From positions 112,624,153 through 112,688,152 of the forward strand of contig JASWHV010000003.1 of the NCBI GenBank assembly GCA_030760725.1: a stretch of DNA of 64,000 nt, in the 5' to 3' direction. The position numbers and the translations under genes were made by a program. Shown piece after piece: positions 34,176-45,117 of this stretch (position 1 is the stretch's first letter; each line of letters opens with the position of its first letter). Source of the stretch: Neostapfia colusana (taxonomy: Eukaryota; Streptophyta; Magnoliopsida; Poales; Poaceae). The notes below the pieces were generated by a model. It was not told the DNA's origin and searched no databases. It worked only from the letters and a program-made list of their open reading frames with translations.

Positions 34176-37100
34176 CTAAGAAAATAATTCCGGAAATTGT
34201 GCCTTAAGCTCATCTTCCCGTTCCCAGGTGGCTTCCTCTTCTGAGTGATGCTTCCACTGTACCTTGCACATTCTGATTCTCTTATTTCTGGTGATACGTT
34301 CCATTGTCTCCAAAATCTTGTATGGTTGCTCGGCATAAGACAAATCCTCAGCTACATCCACTTCATTCATGGGTAACACCTCCTCAGGCGTCCTCAGACA
34401 TTTCTTGAGTTGCGACACATGGAACACATCGTGCACGTCCGACAGATGAACCGGCAACTCTAGTTGGTACGCCACTTCGCCTTTTCTTTCCAAAACTTGA
34501 AAGGGTCCGATGTATCGAGGTGACAACTTCCCTTTTACTTTGAACCGACGAAGTCCTCTGATAGGGGACACCTTGAGATAAACATAGTCTCCCACGTTGA
34601 AAACGAGCTCTCTTCTTCGTACATCAGCATAACTCTTCTGGCGTGTCTGTGCTATCCTCAAGTTGTTGCGAATCTCCCTCACCTTTGCCTCGGCTTCTTG
34701 TAGCACTTCTGGACCAAACACTTTACTTTCTCCTGTTTGGTTCCAAAATAGGGGAGTTCTGCACTTCCTTCCATACAAAGCTTCAAACGGTGACATCTTC
34801 ATACTAGCTTGATAGCTGTTGTTATAGGAAAACTCCGCATACGGTAAGTTCTTGTCCCAACTTCTATTGTTTTTGAGTGCACATGCCCTTAACATATCTT
34901 CAAGGATCTGATTGGTTCTCTCCGTTTGCCCGTCAGTTTGGGGATGATAGGCAGAGCTGAAATTCAGATGGGTTCCCATGGTTTCATGCAACTTTTGCCA
35001 AAACCTAGAGGTGAACTGTGTCCCTCGGTCCGACACTATCTTCTTTGGTACTCCATGGTAACACACAATCCTTGACATGTACAATTCTGCCAATTTGGAT
35101 CCGCTGTAGCTTTCTTTCACAGGGATGAAATGAGCTACCTTGGTTAGCCGATCAATAATGACCCATATTGAATCATACCCGGATTGGGTCCTAGGCAATC
35201 CCACGACAAAATCCATGCTGATTTCTTCCCACTTCCATTCAGGCACTTTGAGTGGTTGCAGCAATCCCGCGGGTCGTTGATGTTCTGCTTTCACCAACTG
35301 ACATGTGTCACATAGGGCAACATGTTCCGCGACATCTCGCTTCATGCCATACCACCAATACCTGCTTTTGAGGTCCTGATACATCTTCGTACTCCCAGGA
35401 TGAATGGAATAGTCGGAATCGTGAGCCTCCTTCAAAATTAATTTACGAATATCCTTTACTTCTGGCACACAGATCCTTTTCCCGTGCCACACCGTTCCTT
35501 GTTCATCCTCTCTAAAACCAGGAGCTTTATTTTCCTTGATGAGCTGTCTGATCTCTTGTATCTTCTCATCATTCTTTTGTCCCTCGCGTATGTCTCGCTC
35601 AAGTGTGGAGTCCACTTCCATGGCGATGGCTTCACCACTATTTACTAGACATAGATTGAGCCTTATAACCTCGTCCTTCAATTCTGCAGGCATATCCTTC
35701 AAGCTCAACTTATTGACCTGCACTTTCCGACTCAAGGCATCGGCTACGACGTTTGCTTTCCCGGGATGATAGTTGGTGCCTACATCAAAGTCATTGATTA
35801 GCTCTAACCATCTCCTTTGTCTAAGGTTGAGATCTGGCTGTGTGAATATGTACTTCAAACTCTTATGATCCGTATATATCTCTGTCCTCTTCCCCATCAA
35901 ATAGTGCCGCCAAATTTTCAACGCGTGTACCACTGCAGCTAGTTCTAGGTCATGTGTAGGATAGTTCTTCTCGTGCTTCCGAAGCTGCCGGGATGCATAT
36001 GCCACGACATGTCCCTCTTGCATGAGAACACATCCCAACCCGTTTCCAGAGGCATCGCAGTACACCGTGAAATTCTTCTGCATATCTGGCATAACCAACA
36101 CTGGGGCTGTTGTCAATCTTTTCTTTAGCTCCTGAAAGCTCGTATCGCACTGTGGCGTCCAGGTGAATGTGATTCCCTTTTCCAACAGTTTGGTGAGAGG
36201 TCTCGAGATCTTGGAGAATCCCTCAATAAACCGTCGATAGTATCCAGCCAATCCCAAAAAGCTTCGAACTTCCCCGACATTTTCAGGGGTTTTCCATTTC
36301 TGGATATCTTCGATTTTGGCGGGATCTACGGAGATTCCTCCCTCCGAGATTATATGTCCTAAAAAGGGAACTCTCTTTAGCCAAAACTCACACTTGCTCA
36401 ACTTGGCATATAGTTGGTGTTCTCTCAGCCTCTGTAACACCAACCTTAGATGTTTCTCATGTTCTTCTTCATCTTTGGAGAAGACGAGAATATCATCTAT
36501 GAAAACCACCACAAATTTGTCCAGATATTCCATGAATACTTTGTTCATGAGGTACATGAAATATGCTGGGGCATTGGTTAGCCCGAAAGGCATGACAGTG
36601 TACTCATACAGTCCGTACCGAGATACGAAAGCTGTCTTGGGAATATCAGATTGCCTTATCTTGAGTTGGTGGTATCCCGACCTGAGATCAATTTTCGAGA
36701 ACACACAAGCTCCCCTCAACTGATCAAACAAGTCTTCAATGCGGGGTAATGGGTACTTGTTCTTGATGGTTACCTCATTCAAGGCACGGTAATCCACGCA
36801 TAACCTTTGAGTTCCATCTTTCTTAGGCACAAATATTACCGGAGCTCCCCATGGTGAGGAACTAGGGCGAACATACCCCTTTTCTGTCAATTCTCTCAAA
36901 TGATCCTTGAGCTCTTCTAGCTGCTTGGAGTCCATTCGATAAGGTCTCTTGTATATCGGGGCTGTTCCCGGTACTAGCTCGATTGCGAATTCCACGTCAC
37001 GGTCGGGAGGCATTCCTGGCAACTCCTCCGGAAAAACATCTGGATATTCCCTGATAGTCCTGATTTCCTCAACTTTCACCTCCACTTGATTTAATTTAAT

Positions 37101-38645
37101 GTCCCTCCTAGGCTCGTGTATCGTTATGAACTTTACTCTTGTGCCACTAGGGTGAGTTAGTTCCACCGTTCTGGTCGAACAATGGATGATTCCATTATGT
37201 TTGGTCAACCAATCCATACCCAAAATAATATCTATCCCTTGTGAATCGATCACTATGAGGTTAGCGGTAAATACTACCCCATTAATGTCTAGGTTCACTT
37301 TGGGACACACTTGTCTTGTCCTTATTTCTCCACATGGAGAATTTACCGCTAGCATATGGTTCATTTGTGTGGTTGCTAGGTCATGCTTCTTAACAAACCC
37401 TTGAGCAATGAACGAATGGGTAGCACCAGAATCAAACAGCAGAGTTGCAAGGTGTAAATTGGCAGGAAACTTACCAACTACCACGTCGGGTGCCTCTTGT
37501 GCTTCCTCCATAGTGACGTGGTTCACCCGTCCTCTCATTACGTTCTGCTGCTGTGGCTGCGTGGGCTTCTTCTTTGGACACTTATGGGCGTAGTGCCCCA
37601 CTTCACCACAGCTGAAACATTGCACCCCAATCTTAGATGCTTGGCCCTTGTTGTCTTGGGGTTGGTTTGGGGGTCCTTGCACTGCTGGTCGATGGGGATA
37701 TGCAGGGCGAGGCTGTTGTACAAACTGACGTTGCGGCTGTGCTGGTGCTGCGGGAGGCCTGTAGTTTGGGTTGTACCCTCTTGGTGCTGAATAGGGTACC
37801 GCAGCACGGCTCGTCTGCCCCGTAGGTTGCTGCATCATACGTGGGCGGGTGTTGCTCCCTGAGGCTTGATGTGACCACCCAGCCTTCCTCTTATTCTCAT
37901 TCTCCAGGGCCTTCAGCTTCCTTTCCACCACAAATGCTCTGTCCACCATCTTTTGAAAGCTTTCATACTCATTGGAGGACATTGCACACTGCATCTCTGC
38001 GGTAAGTCCTTCCACGAAACAATCTTGTTTCTGCTCATCTGTCTCTATGTCTCGTGGAGCATAACGGGATAGTTGAGTGAATTTAGTGAGGTATTCCCTC
38101 ACCGTCATGTTTCCCTGCTGCAGTCCCAAAAACTCTTTCCTCTTGTTTTTGAGTTCACCTCTTGGGATGTAATGGTTGCGGAAGCTACGCTTGAACTCTT
38201 CCCAAGTGATGCTCTCAGGGTCATGATGGGCGGCCACGTAGGCTGTCCACCAATCAGCAGCAGGTCCCTGCAATTGATGAGAGGCAAACAGCACCCTCTC
38301 ATACCCTTGGCATTGTATGATTCTCATCTTACTTTCAATGGTCTTCAGCCAATCATCTGCCTCCAGAGGTTCAGCAGCACTTGCAAACTTTGGAGGTTGA
38401 GTTCCTAGAAACTCACTCAACCTTGGTTGGCGTGGTGCAGCTTGTGGAGGTGGAACTTGATGCAAGTTGGCCACTACTTGAGTCAAGTTCTGGATGAGCT
38501 GATTTTGATTCTCCAGCATTTGGTGGAGAGGATCAACTTCTTCACGGCGACCACCCCGGTTCTGGCCTCCAGAAAGATGAGAGTTGCATGCCTCATCATT
38601 GTTGTTGGCGGGGTTGGCAGCACGTCCTTTTCCTCTTCCGGCCAT
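34176..38645 (-). CDS. gag-pol polyprotein of element B, full length
   Basis: One 1,489-residue frame encoding everything needed for reverse transcription and integration. Gag capsid spans about 80-230 and ends in a CCHC zinc knuckle (CFSCGEVGHYAHKC, 343-356). The protease has DSGA with D405. RT runs from about 590 with CVDYRALNEVTIKNKYPLP and the active site FIDD at 715-718. RNase H shows D864, E901, D926 and D969. Integrase has its zinc finger (H1075, C1112, C1115) and triad D1145, D1206, E1242, giving exactly 35 residues between the last two (D,D35E). GPFQVLERKGEVAYQLELP follows, and a chromodomain-like module from about 1441 (PYKILE through EEEATWERED), the feature thought to guide chromoviruses to heterochromatin. 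The ATG sits directly after GATTCTACCAG, an acceptor-like site. No key residue is missing. The single frame means Gag and Pol are not separated by frameshifting. Confidence 0.97.
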   Translation of the reverse strand: MAGRGKGRAANPANNNDEACNSHLSGGQNRGGRREEVDPLHQMLENQNQLIQNLTQVVANLHQVPPPQAAPRQPRLSEFLGTQPPKFASAAEPLEADDWLKTIESKMRIIQCQGYERVLFASHQLQGPAADWWTAYVAAHHDPESITWEEFKRSFRNHYIPRGELKNKRKEFLGLQQGNMTVREYLTKFTQLSRYAPRDIETDEQKQDCFVEGLTAEMQCAMSSNEYESFQKMVDRAFVVERKLKALENENKRKAGWSHQASGSNTRPRMMQQPTGQTSRAAVPYSAPRGYNPNYRPPAAPAQPQRQFVQQPRPAYPHRPAVQGPPNQPQDNKGQASKIGVQCFSCGEVGHYAHKCPKKKPTQPQQQNVMRGRVNHVTMEEAQEAPDVVVGKFPANLHLATLLFDSGATHSFIAQGFVKKHDLATTQMNHMLAVNSPCGEIRTRQVCPKVNLDINGVVFTANLIVIDSQGIDIILGMDWLTKHNGIIHCSTRTVELTHPSGTRVKFITIHEPRRDIKLNQVEVKVEEIRTIREYPDVFPEELPGMPPDRDVEFAIELVPGTAPIYKRPYRMDSKQLEELKDHLRELTEKGYVRPSSSPWGAPVIFVPKKDGTQRLCVDYRALNEVTIKNKYPLPRIEDLFDQLRGACVFSKIDLRSGYHQLKIRQSDIPKTAFVSRYGLYEYTVMPFGLTNAPAYFMYLMNKVFMEYLDKFVVVFIDDILVFSKDEEEHEKHLRLVLQRLREHQLYAKLSKCEFWLKRVPFLGHIISEGGISVDPAKIEDIQKWKTPENVGEVRSFLGLAGYYRRFIEGFSKISRPLTKLLEKGITFTWTPQCDTSFQELKKRLTTAPVLVMPDMQKNFTVYCDASGNGLGCVLMQEGHVVAYASRQLRKHEKNYPTHDLELAAVVHALKIWRHYLMGKRTEIYTDHKSLKYIFTQPDLNLRQRRWLELINDFDVGTNYHPGKANVVADALSRKVQVNKLSLKDMPAELKDEVIRLNLCLVNSGEAIAMEVDSTLERDIREGQKNDEKIQEIRQLIKENKAPGFREDEQGTVWHGKRICVPEVKDIRKLILKEAHDSDYSIHPGSTKMYQDLKSRYWWYGMKRDVAEHVALCDTCQLVKAEHQRPAGLLQPLKVPEWKWEEISMDFVVGLPRTQSGYDSIWVIIDRLTKVAHFIPVKESYSGSKLAELYMSRIVCYHGVPKKIVSDRGTQFTSRFWQKLHETMGTHLNFSSAYHPQTDGQTERTNQILEDMLRACALKNNRSWDKNLPYAEFSYNNSYQASMKMSPFEALYGRKCRTPLFWNQTGESKVFGPEVLQEAEAKVREIRNNLRIAQTRQKSYADVRRRELVFNVGDYVYLKVSPIRGLRRFKVKGKLSPRYIGPFQVLERKGEVAYQLELPVHLSDVHDVFHVSQLKKCLRTPEEVLPMNEVDVAEDLSYAEQPYKILETMERITRNKRIRMCKVQWKHHSEEEATWEREDELKAQFPELFS

Positions 38646-38947
38646 CTGGTAGAATCAACAAATGTTAATTTGAAAGCATTTAGTATCATCTTACTACTTT
38701 CACTTGTTTGTACTTTGAAGTGTTGAAGTTTTGTTAAAATCTTACGAGGGTTTTATATCTCACACCCAATAAATGCACTATTATTTCCTGTGGGTTCACA
38801 CACCAAAGCAAAACAATCTGAAGACGAGGCTGTGGACACTTGCTCATGGCTTCCACAACTCACGTCACACACCAAGCATTATCACACCATTAAATACGTA
38901 ACGACTCGGCTACTCGACCTCTTGCTAGCTAGGGGAAAGACTCTACA
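38646..38947 (-). other. ORF0-gag spacer of element B
   Basis: About 300 bp without an ORF, ending in the acceptor-like sequence before gag. It corresponds to 8691-8990 in A. Confidence 0.7.
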
Positions 38948-39727
38948 CTACTCATCCTCTTGAGCTGGCTCCTCGGGATCTTCCTCCTCATTTCGGCTAC
39001 CTTCTGACTCTGCTTTAGGTGGGGAGGCTGCTGGTGGAGAAGTGCGACGACGCCTGATTGCTCGGCGATCCGGGGAGTCAGGGGTCCATGGATCACTTAC
39101 GGTGACACACAGTTCATTCCCATCTCCTCTTTCTCTCGCCTTTAAGCAAGCTCGCAGCAACGCCTCCGTCTCCTTCAGAGTATCTCGGACATCCTGAAGC
39201 TCTTGTTGACACTCCTGCAGTCGAGTGCTGAGCATAGCAGCATCCTCCAAGCACAAGTCCATGTGCTCATGGGAAGTCCCTTGCTGCACCGGTGGGTACT
39301 TGTACTCCGTGGTACCACTCTCACGTTGGAGGACATACATGTACTCAGTTTTGTCCAAGTGGCGACGATAGATGTGGCTCTGGCAGGTGATGGCCTCCCA
39401 AGTGACATCTCTCTCCGCGTCAACTTGTGTTGCTCGACAAGCTGGAGAGTGGTGGATCTTAAGCAGTTGATTCTCGTGTATAATCCTCATCTCCGAACTC
39501 AATTCTTCCCTCTTCTCATGGATGGTCCTGGTGGAGTTATAGTGGATGATGAGCTTGCCCGTATTGCCGGCGGCTTCGAGCATACGTCGAAGACGGCGCA
39601 ACAAATCTCCCACTGCCAATCCGTAGGAAAGGTACGTCACTGGACGACTCTCCTCTCTTTCAGCAAGGGCAACTACGGGAACTCTCCCTCCCGTGGACTT
39701 ACGAGCGGTGCGAATCATGCGAACCAT
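38948..39727 (-). CDS. ORF0, accessory protein of element B
   Basis: 259 residues, uninterrupted, between primer site and gag. It differs from A's ORF0 at about eight residues, several conservative (K/R) and none disrupting the predicted coiled coil at about 157-200, the basic RRRRTSPP cluster near 224-231 or the acidic EEEDPEEPAQEDE tail. The ATG (39725-39727) is immediately preceded on the minus strand by TTCTTTTGTTTTAG, a T-rich tract plus AG, with a branch-point-like TCTAACCTAAT about 28 nt further up. I do not recognise a domain. Its retention intact in a very young element argues that it contributes to mobility, perhaps as an RNA- or chromatin-associated factor, but that is inference. 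Confidence 0.85.
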   Translation of the reverse strand: MVRMIRTARKSTGGRVPVVALAEREESRPVTYLSYGLAVGDLLRRLRRMLEAAGNTGKLIIHYNSTRTIHEKREELSSEMRIIHENQLLKIHHSPACRATQVDAERDVTWEAITCQSHIYRRHLDKTEYMYVLQRESGTTEYKYPPVQQGTSHEHMDLCLEDAAMLSTRLQECQQELQDVRDTLKETEALLRACLKARERGDGNELCVTVSDPWTPDSPDRRAIRRRRTSPPAASPPKAESEGSRNEEEDPEEPAQEDE

Positions 39728-39927
39728 CTAAAACAAAAGAATTTAAAATTAGGTTAGATAAAATCTCAAACAAAAATCCTATTTTGAATGAAAGTTGGGG
39801 TAAGATGAAGAAAATGACCCTTTTTATAACACTTTTTCACCCACACCTTGGAAAATAGTTTTTAAGAAAATAGGGCCCTTAAATACGTCCATTTCTACCT
39901 AGGTCCACGTTCCTACGGGCAACCTTG

Positions 39928-39939
39928 GCTCTGATACCA
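39928..39939 (-). other. Primer binding site, element B
   Basis: Reverse complement TGGTATCAGAGC, 4 nt from the 5' LTR. The leader between it and ORF0 (39728-39927) has no ORF. Confidence 0.9.
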
Positions 39940-42686
39940 CCTCTGTCACACCCGGTTTTTCCGAAGAAACAACCAAGTGAATATCACATGTATGCCAGGA
40001 TCATTTTCTCATACATGTGATGACAAATAGTGAAGCATCATTTATTACAAGCCAGGTGTCGAATATAAATAAGTCTTACATCGCAAATGTCTCAATGGAC
40101 ACTAATGCTTCATCACAAGTAAATAACTAGCAGCGGAATATTATTCTTTAGGGCTCCATCACAGGCGTTGCCCGGGGGTCTTCATGAACCTAAAAACCTT
40201 CCTCGGGTCCAAAGTCTTGGTCATTATACACCACCTCATTATCTTGACCTGAGCAGCAATATAAACCAACAAATATGCAAGGTTGAGTACCAATGGTACT
40301 CAGCAAGTGTGGGAAAATTATATCATGCATGGCTAGAACAAGGAGAGGTTGAACTCATGGTTAAAGCACTACGCAATTAATACCTATCACCTTAGCTTAT
40401 TAAGCACCTACATTACTACACAGGTGAAATGATCCAAATCTCCCATCCCATCATCATAAACCAATAACCATAATCATCATTTCCAATGTTAAGCTCCCCG
40501 CTTAACTTCCAAAACCATCAATTCTCTAATCATGAATAAGTCCAGGCCGCTCTTAACCGTGAGCACGGCTGTCAAGACAGTTTTGACTCTGCAGAGTTTG
40601 TACCACTGTACCCACAAGTAGTGATTTCATCCCCCGTTGCCGGGTGGACTAAAAGAACCTCCATTATGCCAGTGGCTACGATCCACATTCACACTTCCCA
40701 GGTGTGTGGCCAAGAGATCACTACGAAGCCTTTACAAAGGGATTCCCGACGAGCGTGGGCCCACTAAGGTTTCACCCCTAACAGCATACAAGAGGCTCCA
40801 ACCCCGCTGCAGTGGCCCCCTCTTGAGCCTTGCGGTTCATATGGTAGTCCAGCTGACACCAACTCCCCGCACCATCCAACACACCCATACTACGCCGGGG
40901 ATACACCTAATTAATTGGCTAAGCTGCCCCATCTCAGCATGTGGTTGGCACTGTAAAGCCGGGTTACATGCTCCATGAACCGGTCCTTAGGATCCAGGCA
41001 AGTACTAAACACAAACCCAAGTCTCGTGCACCCAGCACACAACCAAAACATCCAACTTGCCTTGATCCCTACCTCTACATAACTCACAATATCTCATTCA
41101 AGAGTATGGTAATATAAACTGATGATTTCATATCCCAAATATCCCATTCTAAGCATGGCTAAGCATATGCATGTGTATAAATGACATGACAAAATAAATC
41201 CCAACCCAAGCTTCAAGGAAACAAGGTAATGCAATTCTAGGGAAACTTCCTAGCATGGGTTTCATGTTTAACTTGACAATGCAAATAATTCTATCTACAC
41301 ATCCTAGCATAGGATCAAAGTGGTCAAGGACACTTGCCTCCTTCTTGCTGCTCTTGAAATGGGTAGTCCTGATCTTGGAAACTGATAGCTTGCTCTTGAA
41401 CAGGTTCTACTTCATACCATCACACATAGCAAAAGAAAAACAACAATCATAAGACATAGTTCACACTTCTACTTCTTTCAAACCACACATTCACATTTAT
41501 GAAAGTTTCTTTACCATTTTAGGTGTTGTGGATACTCTATGTGTGTTGATTTGGGGCTTGCATACATTTTCATTTACATGTGTAGGATTCCTACTTTGGT
41601 GTTCATATTTATACTCACATACTATATATATATACATGTATATATGTGTGTTTCAGTTTTAAATAAATTCCTTATATATTAAACTACCAAGTATGTATGA
41701 AAAGTATTTTTCTTCTCCATATGTGCCTTCATAATTTCTATCAACCCTAAACTGAATTCTTTGTACTTTAGAAACTCCATTTATCATTTACTAGTTTCTA
41801 TATTTTCAGATTTATATTCTTATGCATAATTGTGCATTTTATTATTAAATTAGTAATACACACTACCTAAACAGATTAGCTTCTGGTCCTAAATAATTTA
41901 AGATCATATTTTGACCTTGGCTTCTGATGTATACTATTTCATAATTATTTTCCCTATTTTTCTTTAACTATTCTTTACTTAAAAATGTGTCCCTATACTA
42001 TTAAATGTGAATAATAGATGAAACAGATTTATTTTAGCCCAAAAATATATTTTTATCTCACTCCAAAGTTTTCTAAGTACTGAGAAAGTTTTTAATATTT
42101 TTGACAATTATGTTTGTCCCCCTTTTTAATATTTAAACACTAGTTACATATTCAATTTTCTAAATTAAATACTAAACAGGGCTAAAATAATGAATTCACC
42201 CCATTACAGGGTCTATAATATTATTTTCATAATTTCCAGGGGTCTAGCTACACTTTTCAGAGGTGTTTTTCTTAATTTCTATTAAGTCCAGGGGCTAAAA
42301 CTGATTTTTAAATGAATTTACATGATTTTCTGGAGTTCCAGGGGCTAGATCTGAAGTTTCCGGGGCTAGCTCTCAATTCCAGAGAACCCCAGGGGGTAGC
42401 ACGTAAGAATTCCAGTCTTTATAACGCGGGGCTGACGTGGACCGTCTGATTTTAAACCGACGGCTGAGATTATAACATCGAACCGGTACGCGGGGTTTTA
42501 AAGTCTACCGTGCGATTTAAAATAAACGGCGCACAAGCGGCCACGTCGCTCTGATCGAGCGCGGGCGGCGCTGCCGGCGGCGCACGGCGGCGGGAAGCGG
42601 CGATCTCGCCGGAAACTTTCGGATCCTCGAGAATTCTGCCTAGAACTGTGATCTTATGGCCTAGATCGGTAGAGGGGAGGTCAGGG

Positions 42687-42697
42687 ATCTCACCTCG
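42687..42697 (-). promoter_or_regulatory. Candidate 5' splice donor in the element B leader
   Basis: Minus strand CCGAG|GTGAGAT, with the putative intron starting at 42693. Identical to the site in A. Splicing to the acceptor before ORF0 would remove about 2.97 kb, including the primer site. Confidence 0.5.
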
Positions 42698-42963
42698 GGG
42701 GTTTTCTCGAGCTCGGGGGTCCTGGAAAGTGCTCGGCGGCGAGGTCCGAGACAAAACCACGGCGAAGCTCGTCGGAGCTGGATTTGCACCGTAAGTCTTC
42801 GGGTTTTCTGCACCTGCAAAGTTCCCCGGAGGCGGTGGATCAAGACCAACGAGTTAGATCAGAGTTTCCGAGCTTAGATCGGCCAGAATTCACCGGCGAA
42901 GTCTCGGTGCTCACCGGAGTGAAAATCGGCGATCGCGTGAGAGAAACTGATCGGATCGGTTGT

Positions 42964-42970
42964 TTTTATA
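42964..42970 (-). promoter_or_regulatory. TATA box of the element B 5' LTR
   Basis: Minus strand GGCTATAAAAACAACC, about 425 bp into the LTR. The leader from here to 42694 has no ATG in the element orientation. Confidence 0.8.
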
Positions 42971-43401
42971 GCCGGGGGAGGGCGGTGGTTCTGTTGTGAT
43001 CGAGTTAGAGTCCTCAGGTTCCAGAATTCGGCTGCGGGACGCGGTTTCCCGATCGGTTGCGATCGCGCGCGCGCGGGGAGAAGTCCGGGGTCGCGGGGTT
43101 AGGGATGACAGGCGGGTCCCACATGTCAGCGAGGGGCAGCGCGGCGCGCGCGGGGGCGGGCTGCGCGGGGGTTAGCTGGGCCGGCTGGGGTTTCGGCCCA
43201 CTGGCCAGTTTTTTTTCCGGTTTTCCTTTTTCTTTTTCCATTTCTTTTCTGTTTTGAGTCTAATTTGAATTCCAGTTTGAATTTGAATTTTTGCAAAACA
43301 TGCAACACGTCCAAAAATTTCTAAATCCCCCTCTGAACATGGTTTATGGTTCTAAATCCAAAATTTGAATCTTGACTAAAAATTTGGGGTGTTACACACA
43401 C

Positions 43402-44062
43402 CGAAGAGTGTCGCTGGTAATTCCAGCTGGTATGCAACCGATCCACATCTTTCTGTAATCTGGAATGGACCTATGAATCGGGATGCCAACTTTCCTCTCA
43501 CCTCGAATCTGTTCACGCCCTTCATTGGAGACACACGTAGATACACGTGATCCCCGACTTTGAATTGCAAAGGACGTCTTCTCCGGTCCGCATACTGTTT
43601 TTGTCGGGATTGGGCAACTTTTACATTCGCTTGAATCAGTCGAACCTTTCTTCCGCATTGTTGACAAGATCAATCCCGAAGGTGACCCTGTCGCCAGACT
43701 CACACAAATTCAGCGGTGTGTGGCATTTTCTCCCGTATAGCGCCTCGTAAGGCGCCATCTTGATGCTGTCTTGGTACCCATTATTGTACAAGAACTCTGC
43801 CAATGGTAAGTAATCATCCCAATTCTTACCGTGGTTGATAGCACAAGCTGTAGCATATCTTCTAAAATCTGGTTTACCCGCTCGGTTTGCCCCGATCCGA
43901 AATAATGGTACACGGTACACCGTATAAGCACTAGATCTATGAGATGTATAATTCAGCATACTTCTTGGCGTTGTAGTTGGTATTGACCGGGATAAAATGA
44001 GCAACTTTGGTGAGCCGGTCGATGATCACCCACACGGAATCATGTTTCTGAAATGTGGTGGG
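43402..44062 (-). pseudogene. Element E integrase core and C-terminal domain, deleted and frameshifted
   Basis: It carries the integrase blocks LPLAEFLYNNGYQDSIKMAP, LYGRKCHTPLNLCESGDRV and FQITERCGSVAYQLELPAT in broken frames. Compared with D, about 110 bp are missing near 43891. TTTGCCC joins CCGATCC, so sequence between the DRG of the second catalytic aspartate and QTERVN is gone and the frame shifts. It adjoins B's duplication (43397-43401) on one side and the copia duplication (44058-44062) on the other. Confidence 0.85.
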
Positions 44063-44149
44063 TGTGAGACCTATGTGTGCTGAATACATTGGCTATAACG
44101 ATAAAAGTTTTGAATTCTGCCAAAACACTCTTTTTGTCAAGGTTTGACT

Positions 44150-44330
44150 CTAGGTCCGAGCTCCGACAAGATCCAACGTAAGGTCCGACTTGCTATGGCT
44201 AGGTCCGACATGTGTTTGGTTAGCTCCGGCGGTAGGTCCGACTAGCTTTGGTAAGTTCCGGTGCTAGGTTCTGCTAGCTTTGGTAAGCTCCGGCCAAGGT
44301 CCGGTTAGCTTTGGCAAGGTCCGGAGCTAA
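44150..44330 (+). repeat. AGGTCCG repeat cluster in the copia LTR
   Basis: About six copies of AGGTCCG(A/G) spaced 20-40 bp, interleaved with AGCTCCGGC and CTAGCTTTGGTAAG units. The 3' LTR counterpart (52350-52520) has lost one unit and several CpGs. Clustered CpG-rich repeats in U3 are known in Sireviruses and may be regulatory. Confidence 0.7.
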
Positions 44331-45109
44331 ATCGCAATGGTTCTATTTTTATCATGCAAATGTTTCGAACTTGCTTTACATCTATGGAAAGTTTGCTTAT
44401 TATTCTTTTACTAAGTTTTTGAAGTGTTATGGCTGTTTACAGTGGTTAACATTTTGCTATGGTTTGGAATATGCTTATGTGAGGCGTTCACGTAAGGTGT
44501 TGTGGTTTTCAGAACTAACGTGAGTCAAGTCGCGGAATTGTGCCCGAAAGTATTAGTTGTTTATTCATGTGCAGGTGTTGCTTGAGTTCAAGATATGGCT
44601 GGTGATGGGATCCATTGAACTAGTCTTAGGGAGAAGATGAGGTTCAACAACCAAGTTCGGGAGGAATTGAGGTTGAGTTGATCGGGAGGTCACATAACAT
44701 GTTTGGATCAAGAACAATGCATATGAAGATATCGTGGACGTCGTTGGAAGGTGTTTGCATGTGGGCAAGGAGTGCATGTACATGGAAACATGGTTCCAAA
44801 GCGTGATGAAGAGATGTGGACGTAAAGAATTGGTAGGAAAGGTCCAACCGGCTAGATTATGGACTCAGGCTGCGGCTGAGTCGGTTATGGCTTAAATATG
44901 GAAATATTTGAGTTGGTTATGATAGGATTTTGTGCGGGACACGAAGTTGAGTTGCTTTAAGAATGTGGGACACGTTCCTAAGGTGTTTAAAAGTCTTAAG
45001 ATTGCTTCTATCTGCATATATAAGAGTTTGGAGCAGTTATGGAAAGTTTTGATTTAGTAACTGAGTAGGATTAGAGTCCTAGTTAGGATTGGGTTGGCCT
45101 CCGGGCTGG

Positions 45110-45117
45110 TTATATAA
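45110..45117 (+). promoter_or_regulatory. TATA box of the copia 5' LTR
   Basis: GGTTATATAAGCAAGG, conserved in the 3' LTR at 53302-53309. Confidence 0.75.

Larger units (their letters stand above)
30679..43396 (-). mobile_element. Element B: intact, very young Ty3/gypsy chromovirus (Del/Tekay type)
   Basis: 12,718 bp on the minus strand with target duplication CACAC (30674-30678 and 43397-43401) inside E's integrase C-terminal region. LTRs are 39944-43396 (5') and 30679-34130 (3'), 3,453 and 3,452 bp. By eye they differ by three substitutions and one T in a T-run. Primer site, ORF0, gag-pol and polypurine tract are all present, and both ORFs are uninterrupted. It is the only element in the window that looks capable of autonomous movement. 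Confidence 0.97.
39944..43396 (-). repeat. Element B 5' LTR
   Basis: 3,453 bp, TG...CA ends, nearly identical to the 3' LTR. Expected transcription starts near 42935 and runs leftward. Confidence 0.95.

Noticed and set aside
44565..44847. Minus-strand ORFs of 67-72 codons in the copia LTRs (also 52757-53039)
   Set aside because: Antisense to the element and present only because both LTRs are related; no domain.
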